Positions 1 to 5,448 of a stretch of 5,448 bases of DNA are shown here, in pieces. Position 1 is the first letter of the stretch, and every line of letters begins with the position of its first letter. Under the pieces are notes generated by a model, which was not told the DNA's origin, did not search any database, and saw only the letters and a list, made by a program, of their open reading frames with translations. A program made the translations under genes and the position numbers. Location: the NCBI GenBank assembly GCA_002303765.1, contig DBCB01000037.1, forward strand, positions 1-5,448, written 5' to 3'. Source of the stretch: Planctomycetaceae bacterium UBA969 (lineage in GTDB: Bacteria; Planctomycetota; Planctomycetia; Gemmatales; Gemmataceae).

Positions 1-2
1 AT

Positions 3-821
3 AGGAATCTTTTGGGAGATGATCTGGTATTTTGTGATCTTCAAAAGGTTTGGAAAAAGGCAAGGAATGTTCAAGGCCTTCGTACCATGTTTGCCAAACT
101 AGAATCTAATCTTAACGCCATAGTATCCAATCCAGAAGTTGATGAAACTTTCGATGTCATCGGTGCGATAGAGAGGGAAAATTTATCTAATCAACCGATT
201 CGTTCCAAGAAGACAACTCCCAATTTAATTGCCCCCATTGAAAGTGAACCAGAACTACCGGACAATGATAGACCAGATCTTCAGCAACCAGTTTCTTTAC
301 AAGATGCAATCAAACACTTACAAAGTAAATCAACTGAAGATGAAGAAATAGATGAAGAGAATGCATCTTTCTATTCCAAATACTGTAAGCCTAAATACAT
401 GGCTTATCTTGGGATATTCATTGCCTTCTATTTAAGCGGTTATTACTTATTCTTTTCGCCTACTTATTCGTTACCTGAAATTAAAGAAGTGATTGTTGGA
501 AATGTGACGATTGAGAACAAAACTATAACCACCGGAACCGTCACAGCAATGGCTGATGGTAAAACATCCATGGGAATTATTACTTCTGCAGGGAATTACA
601 AGATTACAAATCCGCCCAAGGGTGACCTTAAATTTAAAGTAACGCCATACGCTCCGCCCGCTGATAATTTGGTTACAAAGGGCCTTCCTAAAATTAAAGG
701 CGCGCCCTATTTTCCTCCAGCTTACAATAAATATGAAAATGAACTGGCACTCAATTACAAAGGAGGTATCAAGGTTTTCGATATCAACCTGAAAATGCCC
801 GTCCCCCCACCAAATAAATAA
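3..821 (+). CDS. Membrane protein, partial at 5' end: GYF_2-like domain, one transmembrane segment, exported carboxypeptidase-regulatory-like domain
   Basis: The reading frame is open to the window edge. The residues before the TTG at 12 (R-N-L) already align with the downstream paralog, so that TTG is not the start and roughly 35 N-terminal residues lie outside. Counting from the TTG codon as residue 1, the end of a GYF_2-like domain is at about 1-27 (DDLVFCDLQKVWKKARNVQG). A charged acidic linker follows at 28-125 with motifs FDVIGAIERENLS (47-59) and SLQDAIKHLQ (95-104). One hydrophobic segment spans about 129-149, flanked by lysines on its N-terminal side, which suggests N-inside topology. 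Residues 159-262 resemble the beta-rich carboxypeptidase-regulatory-like domain of planctomycete lipoproteins: GNVTIENKTITTGTVTAM, a G-NYKITNPPKGDLKFKV strand pair, then YFPPAYNKYENELAL and a closing VFDINLK. I infer a membrane-anchored protein joining a cytoplasmic protein-binding module to an extracytoplasmic one. Function and partner are unknown. Coding status is well supported by paralogy; domain names are by eye. Confidence 0.87.
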   Translation, partial: RNLLGDDLVFCDLQKVWKKARNVQGLRTMFAKLESNLNAIVSNPEVDETFDVIGAIERENLSNQPIRSKKTTPNLIAPIESEPELPDNDRPDLQQPVSLQDAIKHLQSKSTEDEEIDEENASFYSKYCKPKYMAYLGIFIAFYLSGYYLFFSPTYSLPEIKEVIVGNVTIENKTITTGTVTAMADGKTSMGIITSAGNYKITNPPKGDLKFKVTPYAPPADNLVTKGLPKIKGAPYFPPAYNKYENELALNYKGGIKVFDINLKMPVPPPNK

Positions 822-937
822 CTTGATTTTATTCTCTCAATCAACAATTTATATCCCGGTTACAATCAAAAAATCAGTTACGATCGTTAAGCTTTCCGCC
901 TTTTACCAATTAGATAAACCATTAAAAATTGCTGATA

Positions 938-960
938 ATCAAGGTTTACGAAACCTTGAT
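938..960. promoter_or_regulatory. Perfect 10-bp inverted repeat, candidate operator
   Basis: The arms ATCAAGGTTT (938-947) and AAACCTTGAT (951-960) are exact reverse complements separated by ACG. The last base of the right arm is the T of the TG in the extended -10 element that follows, so a protein bound here would cover the -35 to -15 region of the promoter for the gene at 1006. That position suits a repressor, or an activator that works from the spacer as MerR-type regulators do. It could also form an RNA hairpin ending the upstream gene, but no T-run follows and it lies 116 bases past that stop codon. No regulator gene is visible in the window. Confidence 0.5.
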
Positions 961-968
961 GCTATAAT
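960..968 (+). promoter_or_regulatory. Candidate extended -10 promoter for the gene at 1006
   Basis: TGCTATAAT matches the extended -10 consensus TGnTATAAT exactly. No good -35 hexamer lies 16-18 bases upstream, which is tolerated by extended -10 promoters and could also point to dependence on an activator bound to the adjoining palindrome. Transcription would start near 975, giving a leader of about 30 bases. Planctomycete promoters are not always consensus-like and the region is AT-rich, so a chance match is possible. Confidence 0.45.
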
Positions 969-1005
969 TGTTATTGAGGGGAGAGTTATTTAAGAAGTAA
1001 TTACC

Positions 1006-1572
1006 ATGAATGAACCAAATAAAAAATTCAATGGCTTCATCATTGCCAAAGAGGGGTATAAACCCTTAATTGTCTCTGGTGAAGCATTAAAAAGGCTGGC
1101 GAAGAAAGGGAAACTTCGCTCAGATGATCTGGTATTTTGCGACTTTCAAAAAGTATGGAAAAAAGCCAGGCATGTGAAAGGCTTGCGCACTTTTTTTTCA
1201 AAACGCAATCCGAATTTTAAAGGCACTATCTCTGAACCCGACATTGACCATGATGAAAAAGATTACGATGTAATTGCTGCAATCGAGCAGGAAAACCTAT
1301 CCTGTTTGCATACGGTTTCCGCTCAAAGTGCGAATGATGGAGCCCACAATAATTTTTCAAACCCCGATATACACCATTTTACCGAAGACGAATCTCTTCA
1401 AGATGCAGTGGAATACTTGAAAAATGGTGCGCCCTCGGATGATGCTTTTGTTTCGGATTCTTGGTCCGGCCTCTTCAATCCTTTGGTTATTCTAGGCGTT
1501 TTAGGCCTGCTAATATTGGTTATCCTAGGCTCTTACTTTGGCTTTACCTACCAGGCACCTAGTACCCCGTAA
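1006..1572 (+). CDS. GYF_2-like domain membrane protein, short paralog of the upstream gene
   Basis: A 188-residue protein. Residues 9-64 look like a degenerate GYF_2 (DUF4339-type) domain: GFIIAKEGYKPLIVSGEALK, then LAKKGKLRSDDLVF and a conserved tryptophan (VWKKARHVKGL). Over the 25 residues that can be compared, 21 are identical to the partial gene upstream. An acidic linker carries YDVIAAIEQENLS (87-99) and SLQDAVEYLK (130-139), both shared with the paralog. A strong hydrophobic segment spans about 158-180 and the protein ends eight residues later, so it lacks the exported domain of its neighbour. The ATG at 1006 is chosen because an in-frame stop lies at 991 and the domain begins directly after it. 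The ribosome binding site is weak (AAGAAG at 992-997, or the purine-rich stretch at 976-985, which is rather far). Likely a tail-anchored-like inner-membrane protein with most of its mass in the cytoplasm. GYF-type domains in other proteins bind proline-rich peptides, but a ligand here is unknown. Confidence 0.87.
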   Translation: MNEPNKKFNGFIIAKEGYKPLIVSGEALKRLAKKGKLRSDDLVFCDFQKVWKKARHVKGLRTFFSKRNPNFKGTISEPDIDHDEKDYDVIAAIEQENLSCLHTVSAQSANDGAHNNFSNPDIHHFTEDESLQDAVEYLKNGAPSDDAFVSDSWSGLFNPLVILGVLGLLILVILGSYFGFTYQAPSTP

Positions 1573-1845
1573 ACCAAAAAACCATGTTGGACACTTACCA
1601 ACTGTTAGCTTTATGCAAATAAAACAGCTAAAAACTGCTTATAAAAGGGTTTGTCTTGTTTATTCGGTCTTATCTTACCTCTTTTTTACCGATTTATTAT
1701 GTAGGCAAGCTATTGGATATTGAACTGTTTCGAAAATTACTTTAAATTTATATAGATAACCTTCCTGCAAGAATGCAGCTTAATTGCCAACCGTTGTTTT
1801 GCCCAGAATGATTGGCCACCGCTAAGTTCCAACCCGTAGGACTTC
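1573..1845. other. Non-coding spacer before the DUF1549/DUF1501 operon
   Basis: No convincing gene was found on either strand. The stretch is AT-rich. A weak bulged hairpin lies at 1605-1631 (TTAGC-TTTAT, loop GCAA, ATAAA-aca-GCTAA), without a T-run. A poor promoter match, TTGAAC (1720-1725) with TTAAAT (1742-1747) at 16-base spacing, would place a start near 1755 and leave a leader of about 90 bases. Inside that leader, CTGCA (1765-1769) and TGCAG (1774-1778) form a 5-bp hairpin with an AGAA loop. None of these is strong enough to call as a separate element. Confidence 0.35.
1838..1841 (+). promoter_or_regulatory. Ribosome binding site for the DUF1549/DUF1553 gene
   Basis: AGGA sits four bases before the ATG at 1846, slightly close but usable. 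An in-frame TAG at 1837-1839 overlaps it, so translation cannot begin further upstream in this frame. Together with the signal peptide that starts at this ATG, this fixes the start. Confidence 0.5.
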
Positions 1846-4017
1846 ATGCAAAGTCACTTGGGGAAGCACCATATAAACTTGGTTTTCCCATTCATCTTTT
1901 GTGGTTTGTTGATTCTGGAATATACCAGTGCAGCAGAAACCGCACGCACCTCGCCGTCCTATCAGGCTTTGATCAGACCAAAAATTCCAACAGACACAAT
2001 CTCGTGTCCCAATCCCATCGATTCCTTCTGGAAAGCCTCACTCAATAAGGTGGGGATAACCCCTGCGCAAGAAGCCAACAAGCCAACCCTGTTACGTAGA
2101 TTGCACATGGATATGACGGGCCTGCCCCCCAATGCAGAAGATATGCAGAAATTTTTAAATGACAGTTCGCCTGATGCCTATGAAAAAGTGGTTGAAAAAT
2201 TATTAGCGTCGCCAGCATTTGGCGAGCATTGGGGCCAGCAATGGTTAGATCTTGTTAGGTATAGCGACTCTGAAGGTTTTAAACTCGATCGCATCAGACC
2301 TGATGCTTGGAAATTTCGCAACTGGGTGATTCAATCTTTTAACAATGATCTTCCTTACGATAAGTTTATCTCTTGGCAAATTGCAGGAGATGAGTTGGCT
2401 CCTGACAACAAGGATGCACGCATAGCCACCGGTTTTTTAAGGCTTGCGCCTGAAGAATCCAACGGGGCTGATTACACTCAGATTCGCCAAGATATTTTAA
2501 ACGATGTCACCGATGTCACCGCCCAAGCGTTTCTGGGTTTAACTATGGGTTGTGCCCGATGTCATAACCATAAATTTGATCCCATTCGCCAAGAAGAATA
2601 CTTTCAGTTTCAAGCATTCTTCAGCGGTATAATTTATCCGGATGCTATCCCGCTCAGCTCCATTTCACTTACACCAAGCCAAAAGAGTATAGAAGAAAAA
2701 GCTCTTTCCATGCGTAAAGATCTTGCGCTAATGATGCGGGACCATGAAAAAGATTTGTTTGAAGAAATCGTAGTTGCATTGGATCCGCAAACTCAAATAG
2801 CGTTAAAAACCCCACCAGAAAAACGCACCGTTACCCAATCTCAATTGGCAACTCTGGCAAGCAAGCAAATAGATCGAAGAAAAACAAAGCTCTACCGCAG
2901 GTTAAAACCCGAACAACGAACTATTTACGACAAAACATTTGAGAACCTTGCAAACCTTGCAAAAGAACTACCAATCCAAGAAGCCTACATGGGTGTATCG
3001 GAAAAAGATACGAAAGCACCTGCAACATTCCGCCTAGCACAAGGCGATGTACGAAAACCCAAAGAAGAAGTGCAACCCGGATTTCCCTTATGGATCGAAA
3101 AAGAACAGCCTCATATAACCGCATTATCGAACAGCTCGGGTAGAAGAACTGCCCTTGCAAAATGGCTTACCCAACCTACTCACCCACTTACCAGCAGAGT
3201 GATTGTCAATCGTATTTGGCAGGGATATTTTGGTGCAGGGTTGGTTGCAAACTCAAGCGATTTTGGCAAAGCCAGCGAACCTTACCACCAACCAGAAATC
3301 CTTGATTGGCTCGCCTCCGATCTTGTCCGTAATCAATACAGCCTAAAATCCATTCACCGCCTAATCGTTAATAGCAGCCCCTACAAGCTTGCCAGCAAAG
3401 TTAACGACCAAGAAGTACTAAAGAAAGGCAACCAGATCGATCCGGAAAATAATCTGGTATGGCATGCAGAAGTCCGCAGACTTTCCGCAGAGCAAGTTCG
3501 AGATGCCATCCTTCACGCCTCGGGCGATTTGAATTCCGGTATGCACGAAGGTGTAGTGCGTTTTGCCTTACCCGCATCACTCGCTAACAGCCGTTATTCC
3601 TGGACAAAAGATGAAGCACAAGCTTCAGCAAAAAAGCGATCCATCTATTTAATCCAAAGGCGCAATTTGCCCAATCCATCGCTCGAAGCTTTTGATTTTC
3701 CCGATCGAAATCTTAGCTGCGCAAACCGCAATGACACAGTAACTGCGGTGCAGGCATTAGCCCTTTTGAATGATCCTGAGATCATTGATCACGCCCAAAA
3801 CTTAGCTGCAAACATCATGCAAAAAACTGGCAATAACACCCATCTGCAAATTCAAGCTGGGTTTCTAGCAATCCTCAAAAGGTCCCCAGATTCTAAAGAA
3901 TTAGAACAGTCCAGAGTTTTTATCGAAGTAACCTCTGCTGCAGTTGACCCCCTCGAAAGGCTCGCGGATCTCCTTCACGCCTTGTTGAACACAAGCGAAT
4001 TTTTGGAGCTGGAATGA
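1846..4017 (+). CDS. Secreted DUF1549 (PSCyt2) and DUF1553 (PSD1) domain protein
   Basis: A 723-residue exported protein of a family expanded in planctomycetes; its biochemical role is not established. Residues 1-30 form a Sec-type signal peptide (basic start, hydrophobic NLVFPFIFCGLLIL, likely cleavage near YTSA-AET). The DUF1549 domain spans about 57-262: NPIDSFW, LLRRLHMDMTGLPP, HWGQQWLDLVRYSDSEGF, and CARCHNHKFDPI with a CXXCH motif at 236-240 that could bind haem. A charged, lysine-rich middle region (about 275-390) leads to the usual joining motif TFRLAQGDVRKPKEEVQPGF (395-413). The DUF1553 domain spans about 431-723: RRTALAKWLTQPTHPLTSR, VNRIWQGYFGAGLV, DFGKASEPYHQPEILDWLA, VRRLSAEQVRDAIL, and a C-terminal ALALLNDPEI. 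The N-terminal PSCyt1 cytochrome-c-like domain that many relatives carry is absent; the mature protein begins almost directly at DUF1549. It overlaps the following DUF1501 gene by four bases, the standard partner of this family. Two in-frame 9-base tandem duplications (2502-2520 and 2944-2961) do not disturb the domains. Confidence 0.95.
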   Translation: MQSHLGKHHINLVFPFIFCGLLILEYTSAAETARTSPSYQALIRPKIPTDTISCPNPIDSFWKASLNKVGITPAQEANKPTLLRRLHMDMTGLPPNAEDMQKFLNDSSPDAYEKVVEKLLASPAFGEHWGQQWLDLVRYSDSEGFKLDRIRPDAWKFRNWVIQSFNNDLPYDKFISWQIAGDELAPDNKDARIATGFLRLAPEESNGADYTQIRQDILNDVTDVTAQAFLGLTMGCARCHNHKFDPIRQEEYFQFQAFFSGIIYPDAIPLSSISLTPSQKSIEEKALSMRKDLALMMRDHEKDLFEEIVVALDPQTQIALKTPPEKRTVTQSQLATLASKQIDRRKTKLYRRLKPEQRTIYDKTFENLANLAKELPIQEAYMGVSEKDTKAPATFRLAQGDVRKPKEEVQPGFPLWIEKEQPHITALSNSSGRRTALAKWLTQPTHPLTSRVIVNRIWQGYFGAGLVANSSDFGKASEPYHQPEILDWLASDLVRNQYSLKSIHRLIVNSSPYKLASKVNDQEVLKKGNQIDPENNLVWHAEVRRLSAEQVRDAILHASGDLNSGMHEGVVRFALPASLANSRYSWTKDEAQASAKKRSIYLIQRRNLPNPSLEAFDFPDRNLSCANRNDTVTAVQALALLNDPEIIDHAQNLAANIMQKTGNNTHLQIQAGFLAILKRSPDSKELEQSRVFIEVTSAAVDPLERLADLLHALLNTSEFLELE
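4005..4008 (+). promoter_or_regulatory. Ribosome binding site inside the upstream gene, for the DUF1501 gene
   Basis: GGAG lies five bases before the ATG at 4014, within the last codons of the DUF1549/DUF1553 gene. With the ATGA stop/start overlap, it supports translational coupling and confirms the start, which also puts the twin-arginine motif at residues 6-7. Confidence 0.6.
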
Positions 4018-5411
4018 TTCCACAATCACGCAGGCAATTTATTCAAACCATGGGCAATGGCTTTGGCTCCATCGCTCTTGGTTCTATGCTGGCACGCGAT
4101 GCAAACGCTTCCAACCTTTCTGATGACCCCCTTCGCCATCATCCTTCCAAAGTGCGTAGCATCGTTTGGTTTTTCCTTGATGGTGGACCAAGCCATATCG
4201 ATCTTTTAGACCCAAAACCAGCCCTACAAAAACTCGCTGGCTCTCCTCTACCACCAAGCTTTGCCAAACCACAAACCGCCATGGGCGTCACCGCTAATAC
4301 ACCACTCCTAGCTTCCAAACGAACTTTCAAAAAGCATGGGAAATCAGGCATCCCAATCAGCGACTGGTTGCCTAACCTTGCGCGCCATGCTGATGATATT
4401 GCAGTTTTACGCTCTTGCGTCGGTGAAGGTTTGACCCATGTCGCAGGCGTTTCACACATGAACACTTGCAGTACGCTACCAGGCAGGCCTTCACTAGGTG
4501 CTTGGTCGGTTTATGGCTTGGGAAATGATTGCGACAACCTGCCATCTTTCGTAGTCCTTTCCGACCGCAGAGGTGATGTACCCGGAGGCAGTCGCAATTG
4601 GGGCAGTGGCTTTATTCCTGCAACCTATCAGGGCACTCGCTTTCTCGAAGGTGCTGAACCCGTTCTCTTCCACGCCCCACCGCCTCAAATCACTCCCCTC
4701 AGGCAACGAAGAAAACTCGACTATTTGAACTGGATGAACGAAAGACACAAAAACCAATCCACCCCAACGGATAGGCTCGATGCTCGCATTGCCACTTATG
4801 AGCTCGCCTGGAAAATGCAAACTAGCATCCCTGATGTGAACAATCTTTCTAATGAAACCCGCGAAACTCTCAACCTTTATGGCATCGAAAACGAAACCAC
4901 CAAATCTGCTGCTCGTGCTTGTCTAATGGCAAGAAGGCTTGTCGAGCGGGGTGTACGATTCATTCAAGTTTATCTGGGTAGTGGCAGCGCTTGGGATGCT
5001 CACTCCGACCTCGAAGGTAATCATTCAAATCTTTGCAAAGAAACCGATCAACCTGTCGCTGCATTTCTTAGCGATTTAAAACGCAGAGGTTTGCTAGAAG
5101 AAACTCTAGTTATATGGGGCGGCGAGTTTGGCCGTACACCCATGAGCGAAAGTGGCGATGGCCGTGATCATAACCCATGGGGATTCTCGATGTGGTTTGC
5201 AGGCGGCGGAGTTAAAGCAGGCTCTATTGTAGGTAGCACGGATGATATCGGACTTTATGCAGTGGATCGCCCAGCCCCCATCAAGGATATTCATGCAACA
5301 ATTCTGCGTATAGCCGGCTTAGAAAATGATTTGCTTACTTACAAACACAATGGCAGAGATGAACGAGCCACCGTTACAGATGCAACCGTGATCGACGAAT
5401 TACTAGCTTAA
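4014..5411 (+). CDS. Tat-exported DUF1501 protein (alkaline phosphatase/sulfatase-like fold)
   Basis: A 465-residue protein, close to the usual length of the DUF1501 family, which is placed among the alkaline-phosphatase-like proteins; no substrate is known. The N-terminus has a twin-arginine signal (SRRQFI at 5-10, then the mildly hydrophobic GNGFGSIALGSMLA) with a probable cleavage site after ANA (30-32), so it should be folded before export. Family motifs in order: WFFLDGGPSHIDLLDPKP (52-69), SCVGEGLTHVAGVSHMNT (134-151), GRPSLGAWSVYGLG (157-170), NWGSGFIPATYQGTRF (195-210), ARRLVERGVRFIQVY (306-320), WDAH (327-330), LVIWGGEFGRTP (365-376), GRDHNP (383-388), AGGGVKAG (396-403), IHATILRIAG (426-435) and NGRD (446-449). 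The Asp and His residues in DGG, WDAH and GRDH are plausible metal ligands by analogy with the superfamily. It is the second gene of an operon with the DUF1549/DUF1553 gene, overlapping it by ATGA; the pair probably works together outside the cytoplasm. It appears intact. Confidence 0.95.
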   Translation: MIPQSRRQFIQTMGNGFGSIALGSMLARDANASNLSDDPLRHHPSKVRSIVWFFLDGGPSHIDLLDPKPALQKLAGSPLPPSFAKPQTAMGVTANTPLLASKRTFKKHGKSGIPISDWLPNLARHADDIAVLRSCVGEGLTHVAGVSHMNTCSTLPGRPSLGAWSVYGLGNDCDNLPSFVVLSDRRGDVPGGSRNWGSGFIPATYQGTRFLEGAEPVLFHAPPPQITPLRQRRKLDYLNWMNERHKNQSTPTDRLDARIATYELAWKMQTSIPDVNNLSNETRETLNLYGIENETTKSAARACLMARRLVERGVRFIQVYLGSGSAWDAHSDLEGNHSNLCKETDQPVAAFLSDLKRRGLLEETLVIWGGEFGRTPMSESGDGRDHNPWGFSMWFAGGGVKAGSIVGSTDDIGLYAVDRPAPIKDIHATILRIAGLENDLLTYKHNGRDERATVTDATVIDELLA

Positions 5412-5432
5412 TAAAACATTTCTTAATGAGCG

Positions 5433-5448
5433 GCGGATGTCAATCCGC
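5433..5448 (+). terminator. Candidate intrinsic terminator hairpin, cut by the window end
   Basis: GCGGAT (5433-5438) and ATCCGC (5443-5448) pair perfectly around the loop GTCA, 21 bases after the DUF1501 stop codon. The preceding GAGCG could lengthen the stem if the complement continues beyond the window. The T-run expected of a Rho-independent terminator would lie outside, so it cannot be confirmed here. Confidence 0.5.

Noticed and set aside
823..844. TTGATT/AATCAA inverted repeat directly after the first gene, considered as a terminator
   Set aside because: The 6-bp AT-rich stem with a 10-base loop is too weak and has no T-run after it.
880..887. 8-bp palindrome ACGATCGT in the spacer between the two GYF_2-like genes
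   Set aside because: It is short, has no nearby promoter element and could easily arise by chance.
1191..1198. Run of eight T in the second GYF_2-like gene, a possible slippage or phase-variation site
   Set aside because: The frame continues correctly on both sides, as the paralog alignment shows, and such runs are expected in AT-rich DNA.
1538..1723. Open frame of 61 codons overlapping the end of the second GYF_2-like gene
   Set aside because: It begins inside the membrane-segment codons of the real gene, has no ribosome binding site and has no recognisable composition or motif.
1812..2048. Open frame of 78 codons overlapping the start of the DUF1549/DUF1553 gene
   Set aside because: It is in another frame over the signal peptide and first domain of a clearly recognised protein; nothing supports it as coding.
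2502..2961. Two 9-base tandem duplications (cgatgtcac twice; aaccttgca twice) in the DUF1549/DUF1553 gene
   Set aside because: Both are in frame; the first encodes a segment that fits the family pattern, so they are ordinary coding sequence.
4139..4820. Reverse-strand open frames of about 108 codons within the DUF1501 gene
   Set aside because: They lie opposite well-conserved DUF1501 motifs and show no domain, start signal or promoter of their own.

Overview
The window looks like a piece of a planctomycete (or closely related PVC-group) chromosome with unusually AT-rich DNA for that phylum. The main evidence is the 3' half: a secreted DUF1549/DUF1553 protein (Pfam PSCyt2 and PSD1) followed directly by a DUF1501 protein. 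This pair occurs in many copies in planctomycete genomes and is largely confined to that phylum and its relatives. A carboxypeptidase-regulatory-like domain of the type common in planctomycete lipoproteins, and degenerate GYF_2-like domains in the 5' half, fit the same assignment. The genus cannot be named from this sequence. All genes read on the + strand.

Positions 1-1572 hold two related genes arranged head to tail. The first is cut by the window edge and encodes a GYF_2-like cytoplasmic domain, an acidic linker, one membrane segment and an exported carboxypeptidase-regulatory-like domain. The second (1006-1572) repeats the GYF_2-like domain, two short conserved linker motifs and the membrane segment, but stops just after the membrane. 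The 184-base spacer between them carries a perfect 10-bp inverted repeat (938-960) touching an extended -10 element (960-968), which looks like an operator over a promoter for the second gene.

Positions 1573-1845 contain no convincing gene and probably hold the leader and promoter of the next unit. Positions 1846-5411 form a two-gene operon. The DUF1549/DUF1553 protein has a Sec-type signal peptide and a CXXCH motif. The DUF1501 protein has a twin-arginine signal. Their reading frames overlap by four bases (ATGA), so translation is probably coupled. A hairpin cut off by the window end (5433-5448) is the likely operon terminator.

The DUF1549/DUF1553 and DUF1501 proteins probably act together outside the cytoplasm, but their biochemical function is not established. 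Nothing in the sequence links the GYF_2-like pair to the operon beyond proximity. I saw no RNA gene, mobile element or CRISPR array. The least explained parts are the GYF_2-like paralog pair and the palindrome between them.
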